A stretch of DNA of 5,440 bases, taken from Nitratireductor sp. Lineage in GTDB: Bacteria > Pseudomonadota > Alphaproteobacteria > Rhizobiales > Rhizobiaceae. The stretch spans positions 1-5,440 of the forward strand of contig JAGRLQ010000070.1 in NCBI GenBank assembly GCA_020441735.1, given 5' to 3'. Within the stretch, counting starts at the first letter, position 1. Each line of letters opens with the position of its first letter. The notes beneath the pieces were generated by a model, which did no database searches, was not told where the DNA came from, and saw only the letters and a list, made by a program, of their open reading frames with translations. The translations under genes and the position numbers were made by a program. Shown here in pieces: positions 1 through 5,440 of this stretch.

Positions 1-177
1 CAGGTGGAAGGCATTCCCTCCATCGTCGGCCTGCCGCGCGACTACTTCATCCGCTCGCTGTTTGAATACAAGAACAACATCCGCACCAACGAGGTGATGA
101 AACTCAGGGTCGGCAATCTGTCCAACGAGGAGATTGCCGCGCTCGCTGCCTATTTCGGAAGCCTTGAACCGCAATGA
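1..177 (+). CDS. C-type cytochrome, 3' end (probable flavocytochrome c sulfide dehydrogenase cytochrome subunit)
   Basis: The window opens inside this gene; the last 58 codons are visible and end in TGA at 175-177. The translated tail reads IPSIVGLPRDYFIRSLFEYK, then NEVMKLRVGNLSNEEIAALAAYF. This is the C-terminal half of a class I cytochrome c fold: a Met (residue 33 of the fragment) suited to be the distal haem ligand, then the usual closing helix 'LSxEEIAxLAAYF'. The haem-binding CXXCH lies upstream of the window, so one versus two haems cannot be decided. The next gene, 42 bases downstream on the same strand, is the flavoprotein subunit of flavocytochrome c, so this is most likely its cytochrome partner (FccA, or SoxE in Sox clusters), taking electrons from the FAD subunit in the periplasm. 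Cytochrome c identity is fairly secure; the FccA assignment rests mainly on context and on the IPSIxGLP-type segment. Confidence 0.8.
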   Translation, partial: QVEGIPSIVGLPRDYFIRSLFEYKNNIRTNEVMKLRVGNLSNEEIAALAAYFGSLEPQ

Positions 178-181
178 GACC

Positions 182-200
182 CTGCCGGTGGCGCCGGCGG
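182..200 (+). other. Small intercistronic hairpin between the cytochrome and fccB
   Basis: Five G/C pairs join 184-188 (gccgg) to 194-198 (ccggc) around a 5-base loop. A G-U pair and one more C-G pair extend the stem to 182/200. It sits directly before the fccB ribosome-binding site (206-213) and has no T-tract, so it is not a terminator. It could stabilise or separate the two parts of the mRNA, but in GC-rich DNA a stem this short can arise by chance. Confidence 0.3.
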
Positions 201-219
201 ATAACGGAAGGAGAACGCC

Positions 220-1491
220 ATGACCAGAATGAACAGACGGCAGTTTTCAACCCTGCTGGGGGCCGGAGCAGCATCGCTGTCCCTGCCCTATTACGCCCGG
301 GCGCAAGACAAGCCGCGCGTGGTAGTGATCGGCGGCGGCGCCGGCGGCGCAACGGCTGCCCGCTATATTGCCAAGGATTCAGAAGGCGCGATCGACGTCA
401 CGCTGATCGACGATTCCGAGACCTTTACCACCTGCTTCTTCTCCAACCTTTACCTTGGTGGTTTCCGGGATTTCGGCTCAATTACCCACGGCTATGACAA
501 GTTGCAGTCGGACTACGGCATCACCAAGGTGACCGGCATGGCGATGGGCGTCGACCGCGCCGCAAAGACCGTCACCATGGCCGATGGCGCAACCATTCCC
601 TATGACCGGCTGGTGGTTTCCCCGGGCATCGACCTGATCTGGGATTCGGTCGAAGGCTATTCGGAAGAAGCAGCCCAGACTGCGCCGCACGCCTGGAAGG
701 CCGGGCCTCAGACCCAGCTTTTGAAGGAAAAGCTCGATGCGATCTCCAACGGTCAGCAGATCGTCATGGTGGCGCCGCCCAACCCCTATCGCTGCCCGCC
801 CGGGCCGTATGAGCGTGTCTCGATGATGGCGCATGTGCTGAAATCGAAGGGTGTGGACGCCAAGATCATCGTTCTCGACCCGAAGGAGAAGTTCTCCAAG
901 CAGGGCCTGTTCCAGGAAGGCTGGGAGAAGCACTATGCCGGCATGGTCGAGTGGTACGGTCCTGATGTCCATGGCGGCATCAAGAGCGTCGATGTTGCCG
1001 CCGGAACGGTGGAAACCGATCTCGACACCTTCAAGGGCGATCTGCTCAACATCATCCCGGCACAGAAGGCCGGCATGATTGCAGCATCCGCCGGATTGAC
1101 CAATGAGTCCGGCTTCTGCCCGATCGACGCCACCTCGATGCGTTCGACGGTGGATGAGAACATCTTCGTCATCGGCGATGCCTCGATTGCCGGCGCGATG
1201 CCAAAATCGGGTTTCTCGGCCAACAGCCAGGCCAAGGTGGCAGCGATGAACATTCGTGGCGACCTGATCAGTTCGAAAGTGTTTCCGGCGAAGTATTCCA
1301 ATACCTGCTGGAGCCTGATCGAGACCGACGACGGCGTGAAGGTCGGTGCCCAATATGCTCCTTCCGAAGGCAAGATCGCCTCGACCTCCTCCTTCATCTC
1401 CCAGACGGGCGAGGACGCGGCCGTGCGCAAGGCGACCTTTGAGGAATCCGTCGGCTGGTATGCCGGGATCACCGCTGACATGTTCGGCTGA
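220..1491 (+). CDS. fccB: Flavocytochrome c sulfide dehydrogenase, FAD-binding subunit (FccB/SoxF), Tat-exported
   Basis: This 423-residue periplasmic flavoprotein should oxidise sulfide to polysulfide or sulfur and pass electrons to the adjacent cytochrome subunit. Residues 1-28 are a Tat signal: the twin-arginine motif NRRQFS (6-7 are the arginines), a hydrophobic stretch, and a probable cleavage site after ARA28. The dinucleotide-binding motif VIGGGAGGA follows at 36-44. Cys72 (FTTCFFSN) matches the cysteine that binds FAD covalently in the Allochromatium enzyme. Cys192 (NPYRCPPGP) and Cys363 (SNTCWS) match the redox-active disulfide pair. Cys300 (SGFCPID) is a further conserved-looking site, and FVIGDASIAGAMPKSGFSA is the second FAD-contact region. 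The C-terminal part from about 350 fits the flavocytochrome c sulfide dehydrogenase flavin-binding domain. The ATG at 220 has a strong Shine-Dalgarno (ggaaggag, 206-213) and keeps the whole Tat signal. Length is normal. I judge sulfide:quinone reductase unlikely because of the Tat signal and cytochrome neighbour. Confidence 0.93.
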   Translation: MTRMNRRQFSTLLGAGAASLSLPYYARAQDKPRVVVIGGGAGGATAARYIAKDSEGAIDVTLIDDSETFTTCFFSNLYLGGFRDFGSITHGYDKLQSDYGITKVTGMAMGVDRAAKTVTMADGATIPYDRLVVSPGIDLIWDSVEGYSEEAAQTAPHAWKAGPQTQLLKEKLDAISNGQQIVMVAPPNPYRCPPGPYERVSMMAHVLKSKGVDAKIIVLDPKEKFSKQGLFQEGWEKHYAGMVEWYGPDVHGGIKSVDVAAGTVETDLDTFKGDLLNIIPAQKAGMIAASAGLTNESGFCPIDATSMRSTVDENIFVIGDASIAGAMPKSGFSANSQAKVAAMNIRGDLISSKVFPAKYSNTCWSLIETDDGVKVGAQYAPSEGKIASTSSFISQTGEDAAVRKATFEESVGWYAGITADMFG

Positions 1492-1543
1492 TCTTCAAGG
1501 TCCTCTGCGACAAATCAGAGTCGGGCATCATGCCTTTCTGACA

Positions 1544-1571
1544 GCGCGCCCTTTCCAGGGCGCGCTTTTTT
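1544..1571 (+). terminator. Rho-independent terminator of the fccB transcript
   Basis: A perfect 8-bp G/C stem (1544-1551 with 1558-1565) with a 6-base loop (tttcca) is followed directly by six T residues (1566-1571). It begins 52 bases after the fccB stop codon. The stem and U-tract make a textbook intrinsic terminator reading left to right. It should isolate the sulfide dehydrogenase operon from the downstream tRNA gene, which then needs its own promoter. Confidence 0.92.
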
Positions 1572-1601
1572 GCAGGTGGATAGGTACTTCCGCTGTTGGC
1601 T

Positions 1602-1625
1602 GCGAAATTCCGGGCGAAATTCCGG
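1602..1625 (+). repeat. Perfect tandem duplication of a 12-bp unit
   Basis: The unit gcgaaattccgg occurs twice with no gap, at 1602-1613 and 1614-1625. It lies between the fccB terminator and the tRNA-Gly gene, directly upstream of the candidate tRNA promoter. It may be a replication-slippage duplication or a pair of protein-binding half-sites; the sequence alone does not decide. Confidence 0.7.
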
Positions 1626-1654
1626 TTGCATTCTCACCGGCGCGCCATCATTCT
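1626..1654 (+). promoter_or_regulatory. Candidate sigma-70-type promoter of tRNA-Gly
   Basis: A TTGCAT hexamer (1626-1631) resembles a -35 box and CATTCT (1649-1654) a weak -10 box, with a 17-base spacer. Initiation about 7 bases further on would leave a short leader before the mature tRNA 5' end at 1667. Position and spacing are right and a promoter is needed after the terminator, but the -10 match is weak. Confidence 0.35.
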
Positions 1655-1666
1655 GCGCTGCCACAG

Positions 1667-1740
1667 GCGGGCGTAGCTCAATGGCAGAGCAGAAGCTTCC
1701 CAAGCTTACGACGAGGGTTCGATTCCCTTCGCCCGCTCCA
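1667..1740 (+). tRNA. tRNA-Gly (anticodon CCC)
   Basis: The 74 bases fold as a complete cloverleaf. The acceptor stem gcgggcg (1667-1673) pairs perfectly with cgcccgc (1730-1736), followed by discriminator T1737 and a genomically encoded CCA (1738-1740). The D-arm is gctc/gagc. The anticodon stem gaagc/gctta has a mismatch at its outermost pair. The loop ttcccaa carries anticodon CCC at 1699-1701, which reads GGG glycine codons. The T-arm contains the conserved ggttcgattcc. The sequence closely resembles the classic bacterial tRNA-Gly(CCC). No clear terminator is visible in the 37 bases before the convergent gene's stop codon. Confidence 0.97.
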
Positions 1741-1777
1741 TTCCCCCTCAGGTGCGGCTGCAAGGTTGCTGATCGCT

Positions 1778-3610
1778 CTAGGAAATGTTGCGTTTGGCTG
1801 CCTTCTGAATTTGGCTGTGCCTTGCCGCCAGCTGTTCTATGATTTCCGCATCCTGTTTGCGTGGAGCGGGCCGGCCAAAGAAATAGCCCTGGATTTCGAC
1901 ACAACCTTCCTCGCGAACCCGGTCAAGCTGAGCCTGTGTTTCGACCCCTTCGGCAACGGTGGTGACGCCAAGGCGTTTGCCGAGATCGGCAACCGCCTTC
2001 ACCACGGCAGCGCTTTCCGGCCGGTTAACGGCCTCCTTGACGAAAGAGCCATCGATCTTGATCTTGTCGAGAGGCAGCAGACGCACATGGGAAAGCGACG
2101 AATAGCCGGTTCCGAAATCATCGAGTGCAATCCGCACACCCATGTCATGCAGGCGCCGCAAATCATCCATGCTGGCAGTTTCGGCATCCACTATTGCCGT
2201 TTCCGTTACTTCGATCTCCAGCCGATCGGGTGAAAGACCCGAGCCCACCAGGGCGGAAAGCACGGCGGGAGCCAATGTGCCTTTGCCGAGTTGTGCTCCA
2301 GAGATATTGACGGCCACACGTACGTCATCGTTGCGCCGGGCCGTATCATGGCACGCCTGTTTGAGGACGAAGTCGCAAAGCCTTTCGATCAGACCGCTCT
2401 GCTCTGCAACCGGGATGAAATCAGCAGGTGAAATCCAGCCTCTTTGCGGGTGAAACCAGCGTATGAGTGCCTCGTGGGCGGTAATCTCGCCGGTTTCCGC
2501 ATTGACGATGGGTTGATAGAAGACAAACAGCCGATCCCGGGTCTCCAGTGCTTCCCGGAGATCGGCCTCCAATTGCACGCGATCCTGAACGCGGGCTTCA
2601 AGTTCTCCAGAGAAGACCTTCACCTGCCCTTTCCCGGCAGATTTGGCCGCATACAAGGCCAGGTCAGCCCTGGTGAAAAGGTCATCAGCATCCGTGCCAT
2701 GGTCCGGGGCAAGTGCGACGCCAACAGACACCCCTATTCGAACGTTTGTTTCGTTGACGAGAGCATAGGGGGCGCTCAGGGATTCAATGACGCTGTTTGC
2801 AAAAGCAGTTGCAGACTCGGTTGTTTCGCAGGGGATCAGGACGGCAAACTCGTCGCCGCCCAACCGGCCCACGGTTATCGCTGCCTCTTTGCAAACCGCG
2901 TGCAGCCGGACAGCGACCTTAGCGAGCAGATCATCCCCTACCGAATGCCCTCTCGTATCGTTGACCAGCTTGAACCCATCAAGGTCGATGTAAAGCAGCG
3001 CAACCTCGCTCTGCGTTTTGAGTGCTTCCGCAAGTTTCTCCCGAAACGTCACGCGGTTGGGCAAGCCAGTCAGCGTGTCATAGTGGGCGAGCTGGCGGAT
3101 GCGGTTTTCGGCTTGCACTTCATTGGTGACAAGCGCCCAGGTGAGCATCGGGCCGATGTAGCTTCCGTCGTCGGCGGTGACCGCAGAAACCTTCAAATCG
3201 AGGACTTCCGGCCCCAGATTGATGCGGGCGCTGTGCGGCAGGTTTTCGGGATTGCTCAAAATCCGCCGTTGATGGGCGGGATTCTTGTGGAAGACGTCAA
3301 TGGACACACCCAGCAGGTCTTCGGAATTGATCGGCAGCAAATGCTCGATTTTTCGTATGAGCCTTTTTGAAGTCTCGTTTGCATAGGTGATGTTGAATGC
3401 TTCCGGATCCACCGTCATCACCGCGACCGGCATATCGTCAATCATTCGCATGAGCCGGCTTTGTTCTTCCTGCTCTCGACGCGCTTTTGTCTGCGCATTG
3501 ACCATGTTTTCGAAGTTGTTCTGGTTGATGGAGAGAATCGCCAGCATTCCCACGGAAACGAATGCGATGTTGATCGCGGCAGCGATGAAGGTCGGCTGCC
3601 CTGTGGTCAT
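1778..3610 (-). CDS. Uninterrupted catalytic part: PAS-GGDEF-EAL diguanylate cyclase/phosphodiesterase
   Basis: This is the intact reading frame left after the frameshift, 610 residues from ATG 3610. It would be the product only if translation starts internally, and no ribosome-binding site is visible there. Order: last membrane segment (about 6-28), a charged helical linker, a PAS domain (about 52-165, with IDVFHKNPAHQRR and GPMLTWALVTN as in some chemoreceptor-associated PAS domains), GGDEF (about 170-330) and EAL (about 345-590). The GGDEF motif is intact (251-255, bases 2846-2860), as are DTLTGLPNR, the metal-binding YIDLDGFK and YAAKSAGKG. The RxxD inhibitory site before GGDEF is absent (EAAI instead). 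The EAL domain keeps EAL (380-382, HEALIRW), VNISG, EVTETA, DDFGTGYSS (first Asp 497), KIDGSF, AEGVET and QGYFFGRP. Both c-di-GMP synthesis (from GTP) and hydrolysis to pGpG look possible; which one dominates cannot be read from sequence. Confidence 0.75.
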   Translation of the reverse strand: MTTGQPTFIAAAINIAFVSVGMLAILSINQNNFENMVNAQTKARREQEEQSRLMRMIDDMPVAVMTVDPEAFNITYANETSKRLIRKIEHLLPINSEDLLGVSIDVFHKNPAHQRRILSNPENLPHSARINLGPEVLDLKVSAVTADDGSYIGPMLTWALVTNEVQAENRIRQLAHYDTLTGLPNRVTFREKLAEALKTQSEVALLYIDLDGFKLVNDTRGHSVGDDLLAKVAVRLHAVCKEAAITVGRLGGDEFAVLIPCETTESATAFANSVIESLSAPYALVNETNVRIGVSVGVALAPDHGTDADDLFTRADLALYAAKSAGKGQVKVFSGELEARVQDRVQLEADLREALETRDRLFVFYQPIVNAETGEITAHEALIRWFHPQRGWISPADFIPVAEQSGLIERLCDFVLKQACHDTARRNDDVRVAVNISGAQLGKGTLAPAVLSALVGSGLSPDRLEIEVTETAIVDAETASMDDLRRLHDMGVRIALDDFGTGYSSLSHVRLLPLDKIKIDGSFVKEAVNRPESAAVVKAVADLGKRLGVTTVAEGVETQAQLDRVREEGCVEIQGYFFGRPAPRKQDAEIIEQLAARHSQIQKAAKRNIS

Positions 3611-4125
3611 GAAAAGATGACAAACGTGCTGTTGACAATCAAGGCAACGTTCCAGGCAGCCGAACGCAAATGCATCAGACTGAAGATGCAGGTGATCACC
3701 GTGATCGCCATGTAGAGGGCAATGTGAGACTGGGTGTAGGCGTCGCCATACGGGAAAAGCAGCAGTGCCCAGGCCGTAAAGGCGAGCGAAACGCCGATGG
3801 CAAGGTAATTGGTGCGCTCGGTAGCGCGCGCGACCGCTTCCGACGTCGGGTCGGCATACCGCAAGTTCCACCAATGATAGCCGCGCGAGACACACAGGAA
3901 CGTCAGCACGATCGGAACCAGAACCGTCAACTATGACGGAGCGATCTCCATGTGTGTTATGGCAAGCGCCCACGTGCTCACCAACAATATGAAATACATT
4001 GTCGGTAATTGGCGTGATAAGGAGTAATATTGCGCTTTAAGCAATTCCGGATTTGCTACCGGAACTGACATGCTGTTGAAAAAACGCGCTACAAACTTTT
4101 GTACTTCCAACTGCTGCCCCAGCAT
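1778..4125 (-). pseudogene. Membrane-anchored PAS-GGDEF-EAL cyclic-di-GMP protein, interrupted by an amber codon and a frameshift
   Basis: Reading from ATG 4125 (or more likely 4071, giving MSVPVANPELLKAQYYSLSR), the frame codes a normal-looking membrane domain. It is stopped by TAG at 3931-3933 (codon 65), between HMEIAPS and LTVLVPIVL. The same frame resumes and runs to STFVIFS, then TGA at 3607-3609. The conserved protein continues in another frame as MTTGQPTFIAAAINIAF. Adding one T to the minus-strand T run (plus-strand A's at 3612-3615) would join the two as VIFFMTTGQPT. Rebuilt, the protein has about 782 residues (764 from 4071). It has about six membrane segments (near 43-57, 66-81, 107-125, 134-152, 155-172, 179-200), then PAS, GGDEF and EAL domains. 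TAG in place of TGG (Trp) is the simplest source of the stop. Domains downstream show no further damage, so the lesions are either recent or sequencing errors. No good Shine-Dalgarno precedes either candidate start. Calling the gene from ATG 3973 would add about 121 out-of-frame residues. Confidence 0.8.
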
Positions 4126-4438
4126 TGATGGATAACGCCTCTTTATTGCGCGAAGAGGATTAACTCGTTATGAAAATTTCATTACGAGTTTACAGGTTAC
4201 AATGAGTAGCCATGCCTTCGGGCAAGGTTGATTCAGACCTTCCAGATGCCGTTCCAACTGCAGTTTCAAGGCAACAGGATAATGCGCCCTGGAACGAGGT
4301 TGGCCGAACGGCGATCTTGGTTTGCGGAAAACAGGCGGGCCGGAGCTGGTTACAAGCCGCCTACGGGTGGACAGGCTGGCCTGCGGCTGTAAAAGTGCCG
4401 CCTGACAAAAGACTGATCCAGACAACAGGAGTTGCCCG
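4126..4438. other. Intergenic region between the divergent c-di-GMP gene and gloB
   Basis: About 313 bases without a convincing gene. The left part (about 4130-4200) is AT-rich and holds the 29-bp palindrome, so it is likely the 5' control region of the minus-strand gene. The right part is more GC-rich and should contain the gloB promoter and leader, but I can place neither firmly. Open frames here (plus strand from 4212, minus strand from 4425) show no family resemblance and no good ribosome-binding site. A weak 5-bp stem (4383-4387 with 4397-4401) lies upstream of gloB. A small RNA cannot be ruled out. Confidence 0.6.
4162..4190. promoter_or_regulatory. 29-bp near-perfect palindrome, candidate operator
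   Basis: The sequence is symmetrical around A4176, with 13 of 14 base pairs matching (only T4169/T4183 fails). The outer arms are aactcgt (4162-4168) and acgagtt (4184-4190); the inner core is tgaaaatttca (4171-4181). It lies 37-65 bases upstream of ATG 4125 and 91-119 upstream of ATG 4071. That position suits an operator for a dimeric transcription factor controlling the minus-strand gene. There is no T-tract after either arm, which argues against a terminator. The factor that would bind is unknown. Confidence 0.55.
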
Positions 4439-5209
4439 ATGGCGCGTTTCGCCTATCATCTTTTTCCTTATCTTTCAGATAATTACGGCGTATTGATCCA
4501 CGATCCCGAAAGTGGCGCCACCACCGCGATCGATGCCGGGGACGGCGAAGCCGTGCTGGCGGCTCTGGCGGACAAGGGCTGGAATCTCACTGAATTGTGG
4601 GTCACCCACCACCATGCCGACCATACGGACGGCGTTGCCATGGTGAAGGAAAAGACCGGCTGCACCGTTACCGGGCCGAAGGGCAAGTCCTCTGCCATTG
4701 CGGGGATCGACCGCGAAGTCGGTGAGGGTGACACCTTCGAATTTGCCGGCGCCGAGGTGCAGATCCTGGAAACCCCGGGGCATACCCTCGACATGATCAA
4801 CTTCTACCTGCCATCGGAAGGCGTGGTCTTTACCGGCGACACATTGTTTACGCTGGGCTGCGGACGGGTGTTCGAAGGCGATTTCGCCATGATGTGGGAC
4901 AGCCTGTCGAAACTGATGAAGCTGCCTGCCGACACGGTGATCTACTCTTCGCATGAATATACGCTGGCAAATGCCAAATTCGCCCTCAGCGTTGATCCGG
5001 ACAATGCGGCGCTCAAGGCGCGTTCGGAGAAATTCGAGGCAATGCGGGCGGATGGCAAGCCAACCGTTCCCACCACCATGGCCGAGGAACTGGAGACCAA
5101 TCCCTTCCTTCGACCGGCCGATCCGGGGATCCGCGCCCATCTCGGCATGGAGGGCGACAGCGATGCGGCGGTTTTCGCCGAAATCCGCAAGCGCAAGGAC
5201 AATTTCTGA
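4439..5209 (+). CDS. gloB: Hydroxyacylglutathione hydrolase (glyoxalase II)
   Basis: This cytosolic metallo-beta-lactamase-fold enzyme of 256 residues, the usual length for the family, hydrolyses S-D-lactoylglutathione to D-lactate and glutathione. It is the second step of methylglyoxal detoxification. The binuclear metal site is complete: THHHADH (His57, His59, Asp61, His62), His115 in ETPGHTLD, bridging Asp134 in FTGDTLF, and His172 in SSHEYT. GCGRVFEG (140-147) and the C-terminal glutathione-binding region with NPFLRP are typical of GloB. The C-terminal domain and NPFLR segment argue against an ETHE1-type persulfide dioxygenase, although a sulfide-oxidation operon lies nearby. The start at ATG 4439 follows aggag (4427-4431) by 7 bases, and the protein begins at the expected distance from the fold. 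The gene appears to be transcribed alone. Confidence 0.95.
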   Translation: MARFAYHLFPYLSDNYGVLIHDPESGATTAIDAGDGEAVLAALADKGWNLTELWVTHHHADHTDGVAMVKEKTGCTVTGPKGKSSAIAGIDREVGEGDTFEFAGAEVQILETPGHTLDMINFYLPSEGVVFTGDTLFTLGCGRVFEGDFAMMWDSLSKLMKLPADTVIYSSHEYTLANAKFALSVDPDNAALKARSEKFEAMRADGKPTVPTTMAEELETNPFLRPADPGIRAHLGMEGDSDAAVFAEIRKRKDNF

Positions 5210-5223
5210 GCCATTTCCAAGCC

Positions 5224-5238
5224 AGCGCGAAACGCGCT
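5224..5238 (+). other. Short hairpin after gloB
   Basis: Six pairs (agcgcg 5224-5229 with cgcgct 5233-5238) close a 3-base loop, 15 bases after the gloB stop. The following bases are C-rich, not T-rich, so this is not a classic terminator. It may protect the 3' end of the mRNA or be chance. Confidence 0.3.
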
Positions 5239-5286
5239 CCCCCCTTGCGTATCGGGTCCAAACACATTATGTCCCGTCGCGAGTTG

Positions 5287-5311
5287 AAGAGGCCTCACCA
5301 GAGGCCTTTTT
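5287..5311 (+). terminator. Rho-independent terminator between gloB and tuf
   Basis: Bases 5287-5296 pair with 5301-5310 in a 10-bp stem with one G-U pair, a core of aggcctc/gaggcct, and a 4-base loop (acca). The T run at 5307-5311 forms the 3' side and tail. It lies 78 bases after the gloB stop and 40 bases before the tuf start, so it should end the gloB transcript and separate the two genes. The U-tract is short and partly inside the stem. Confidence 0.75.
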
Positions 5312-5351
5312 CATATGTCTCAATACACTGTAAGCGACAGGAAGAAGTCCC

Positions 5352-5440
5352 ATGGCAAAAGAGAAGTTTGAGCGTTCGAAGCCGCACTGCAACATCGGCA
5401 CGATTGGTCACGTTGACCACGGCAAGACGACGCTGACGGC
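5352..5440 (+). CDS. tuf: Translation elongation factor EF-Tu, N-terminal fragment
   Basis: The first 29 codons and two further bases are present; the gene runs off the right edge. The translation begins MAKEKFERSKPHCNIGTIGH and continues VDHGKTTLT. The GHVDHGKT P-loop of the GTP-binding domain is complete, and this start is typical of bacterial EF-Tu. EF-Tu delivers aminoacyl-tRNA to the ribosome in a GTP-dependent manner. The start at ATG 5352 has aggaag (5339-5344) 7 bases upstream. Only about 40 bases separate it from the upstream terminator, so its promoter is either very close or overlaps the terminator; I cannot identify it. Which tuf copy this is (many alphaproteobacteria carry two) cannot be told here. 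Confidence 0.97.
   Translation, partial: MAKEKFERSKPHCNIGTIGHVDHGKTTLT

Noticed and set aside
1720..1740. Integration attachment site at the tRNA-Gly 3' end
   Set aside because: No second copy of the tRNA 3' end and no integrase are present in the window, so nothing supports it here.
1515..1904. Minus-strand open frame of 129 residues containing GEGNRTLVVSLGSFCSAIELRP
   Set aside because: This peptide is the antisense translation of the tRNA-Gly gene, a well-known type of false protein call in bacterial genomes. It also overlaps the end of the EAL gene.
3607..3620. Programmed -1 ribosomal frameshift as the explanation for the frame change
   Set aside because: There is no proper X XXY YYZ slippery heptamer in the upstream frame, and no obvious downstream stem was found. 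The separate amber codon also points to damage or sequencing error.
3611..3973. N-terminal extension of the GGDEF-EAL frame starting at ATG 3973
   Set aside because: The 121 residues are out of frame with the conserved membrane domain (Cys/His/Arg-rich, no membrane segments), while the overlapping frame encodes clear transmembrane helices. It is an artefact of the frameshift.
4168..4425. Minus-strand open frame of 85 residues in the gap before gloB
   Set aside because: Composition is rich in Arg, Pro and Ser without motifs, and its 3' end runs into the palindrome. No support for it being a gene.
4212..4496. Plus-strand open frame of 94 residues upstream of and overlapping gloB
   Set aside because: No recognisable family, no convincing ribosome-binding site, and it runs 58 bases into gloB in a different frame. 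It is more likely chance.
4439..5209. Persulfide dioxygenase (ETHE1/Blh type) linked to sulfide oxidation
   Set aside because: The metal motif is shared, but the C-terminal glutathione-binding domain, the NPFLRP segment and GCGRVFEG fit glyoxalase II. The gene is also not in the fcc operon.

Overview
The window looks like the chromosome of an alphaproteobacterium, most likely of the Rhizobiales/Hyphomicrobiales. The evidence is the GC-rich coding sequence, a sulfide-oxidising flavocytochrome c pair, a membrane-anchored PAS-GGDEF-EAL protein of a type common in rhizobia, and the EF-Tu N-terminus. This assignment comes from recognising protein families, not from a database search.

Layout, left to right. 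Positions 1-1491 hold the end of a c-type cytochrome gene followed by an intact Tat-exported flavoprotein. Together they look like flavocytochrome c sulfide dehydrogenase (FccA/FccB, also called SoxE/SoxF), probably the 3' end of a sulfur-oxidation operon. A strong intrinsic terminator at 1544-1571 closes it. A tRNA-Gly(CCC) gene with encoded CCA lies at 1667-1740. Converging on it from the minus strand is a cyclic-di-GMP signalling gene (1778 to about 4125). Its GGDEF and EAL domains look catalytically complete, but its N-terminal membrane region is broken twice: an in-frame amber codon at 3931-3933 and a frameshift at about 3611-3616. A gap of about 313 bases with no convincing gene follows and contains a 29-bp near-perfect palindrome (4162-4190). 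Next on the plus strand come glyoxalase II (gloB, 4439-5209), a probable terminator at 5287-5311, and the first 29 codons of an EF-Tu gene (tuf, from 5352).

How the genes relate. Only fccA and fccB form a clear functional unit: periplasmic oxidation of sulfide with electrons passed to a cytochrome c. The tRNA, gloB and tuf are housekeeping genes that appear to be separate transcription units. I see no sign of a new multi-gene system. The best leads are the doubly interrupted c-di-GMP gene, where each lesion can be undone by a single-base change, and the large palindrome just upstream of it.
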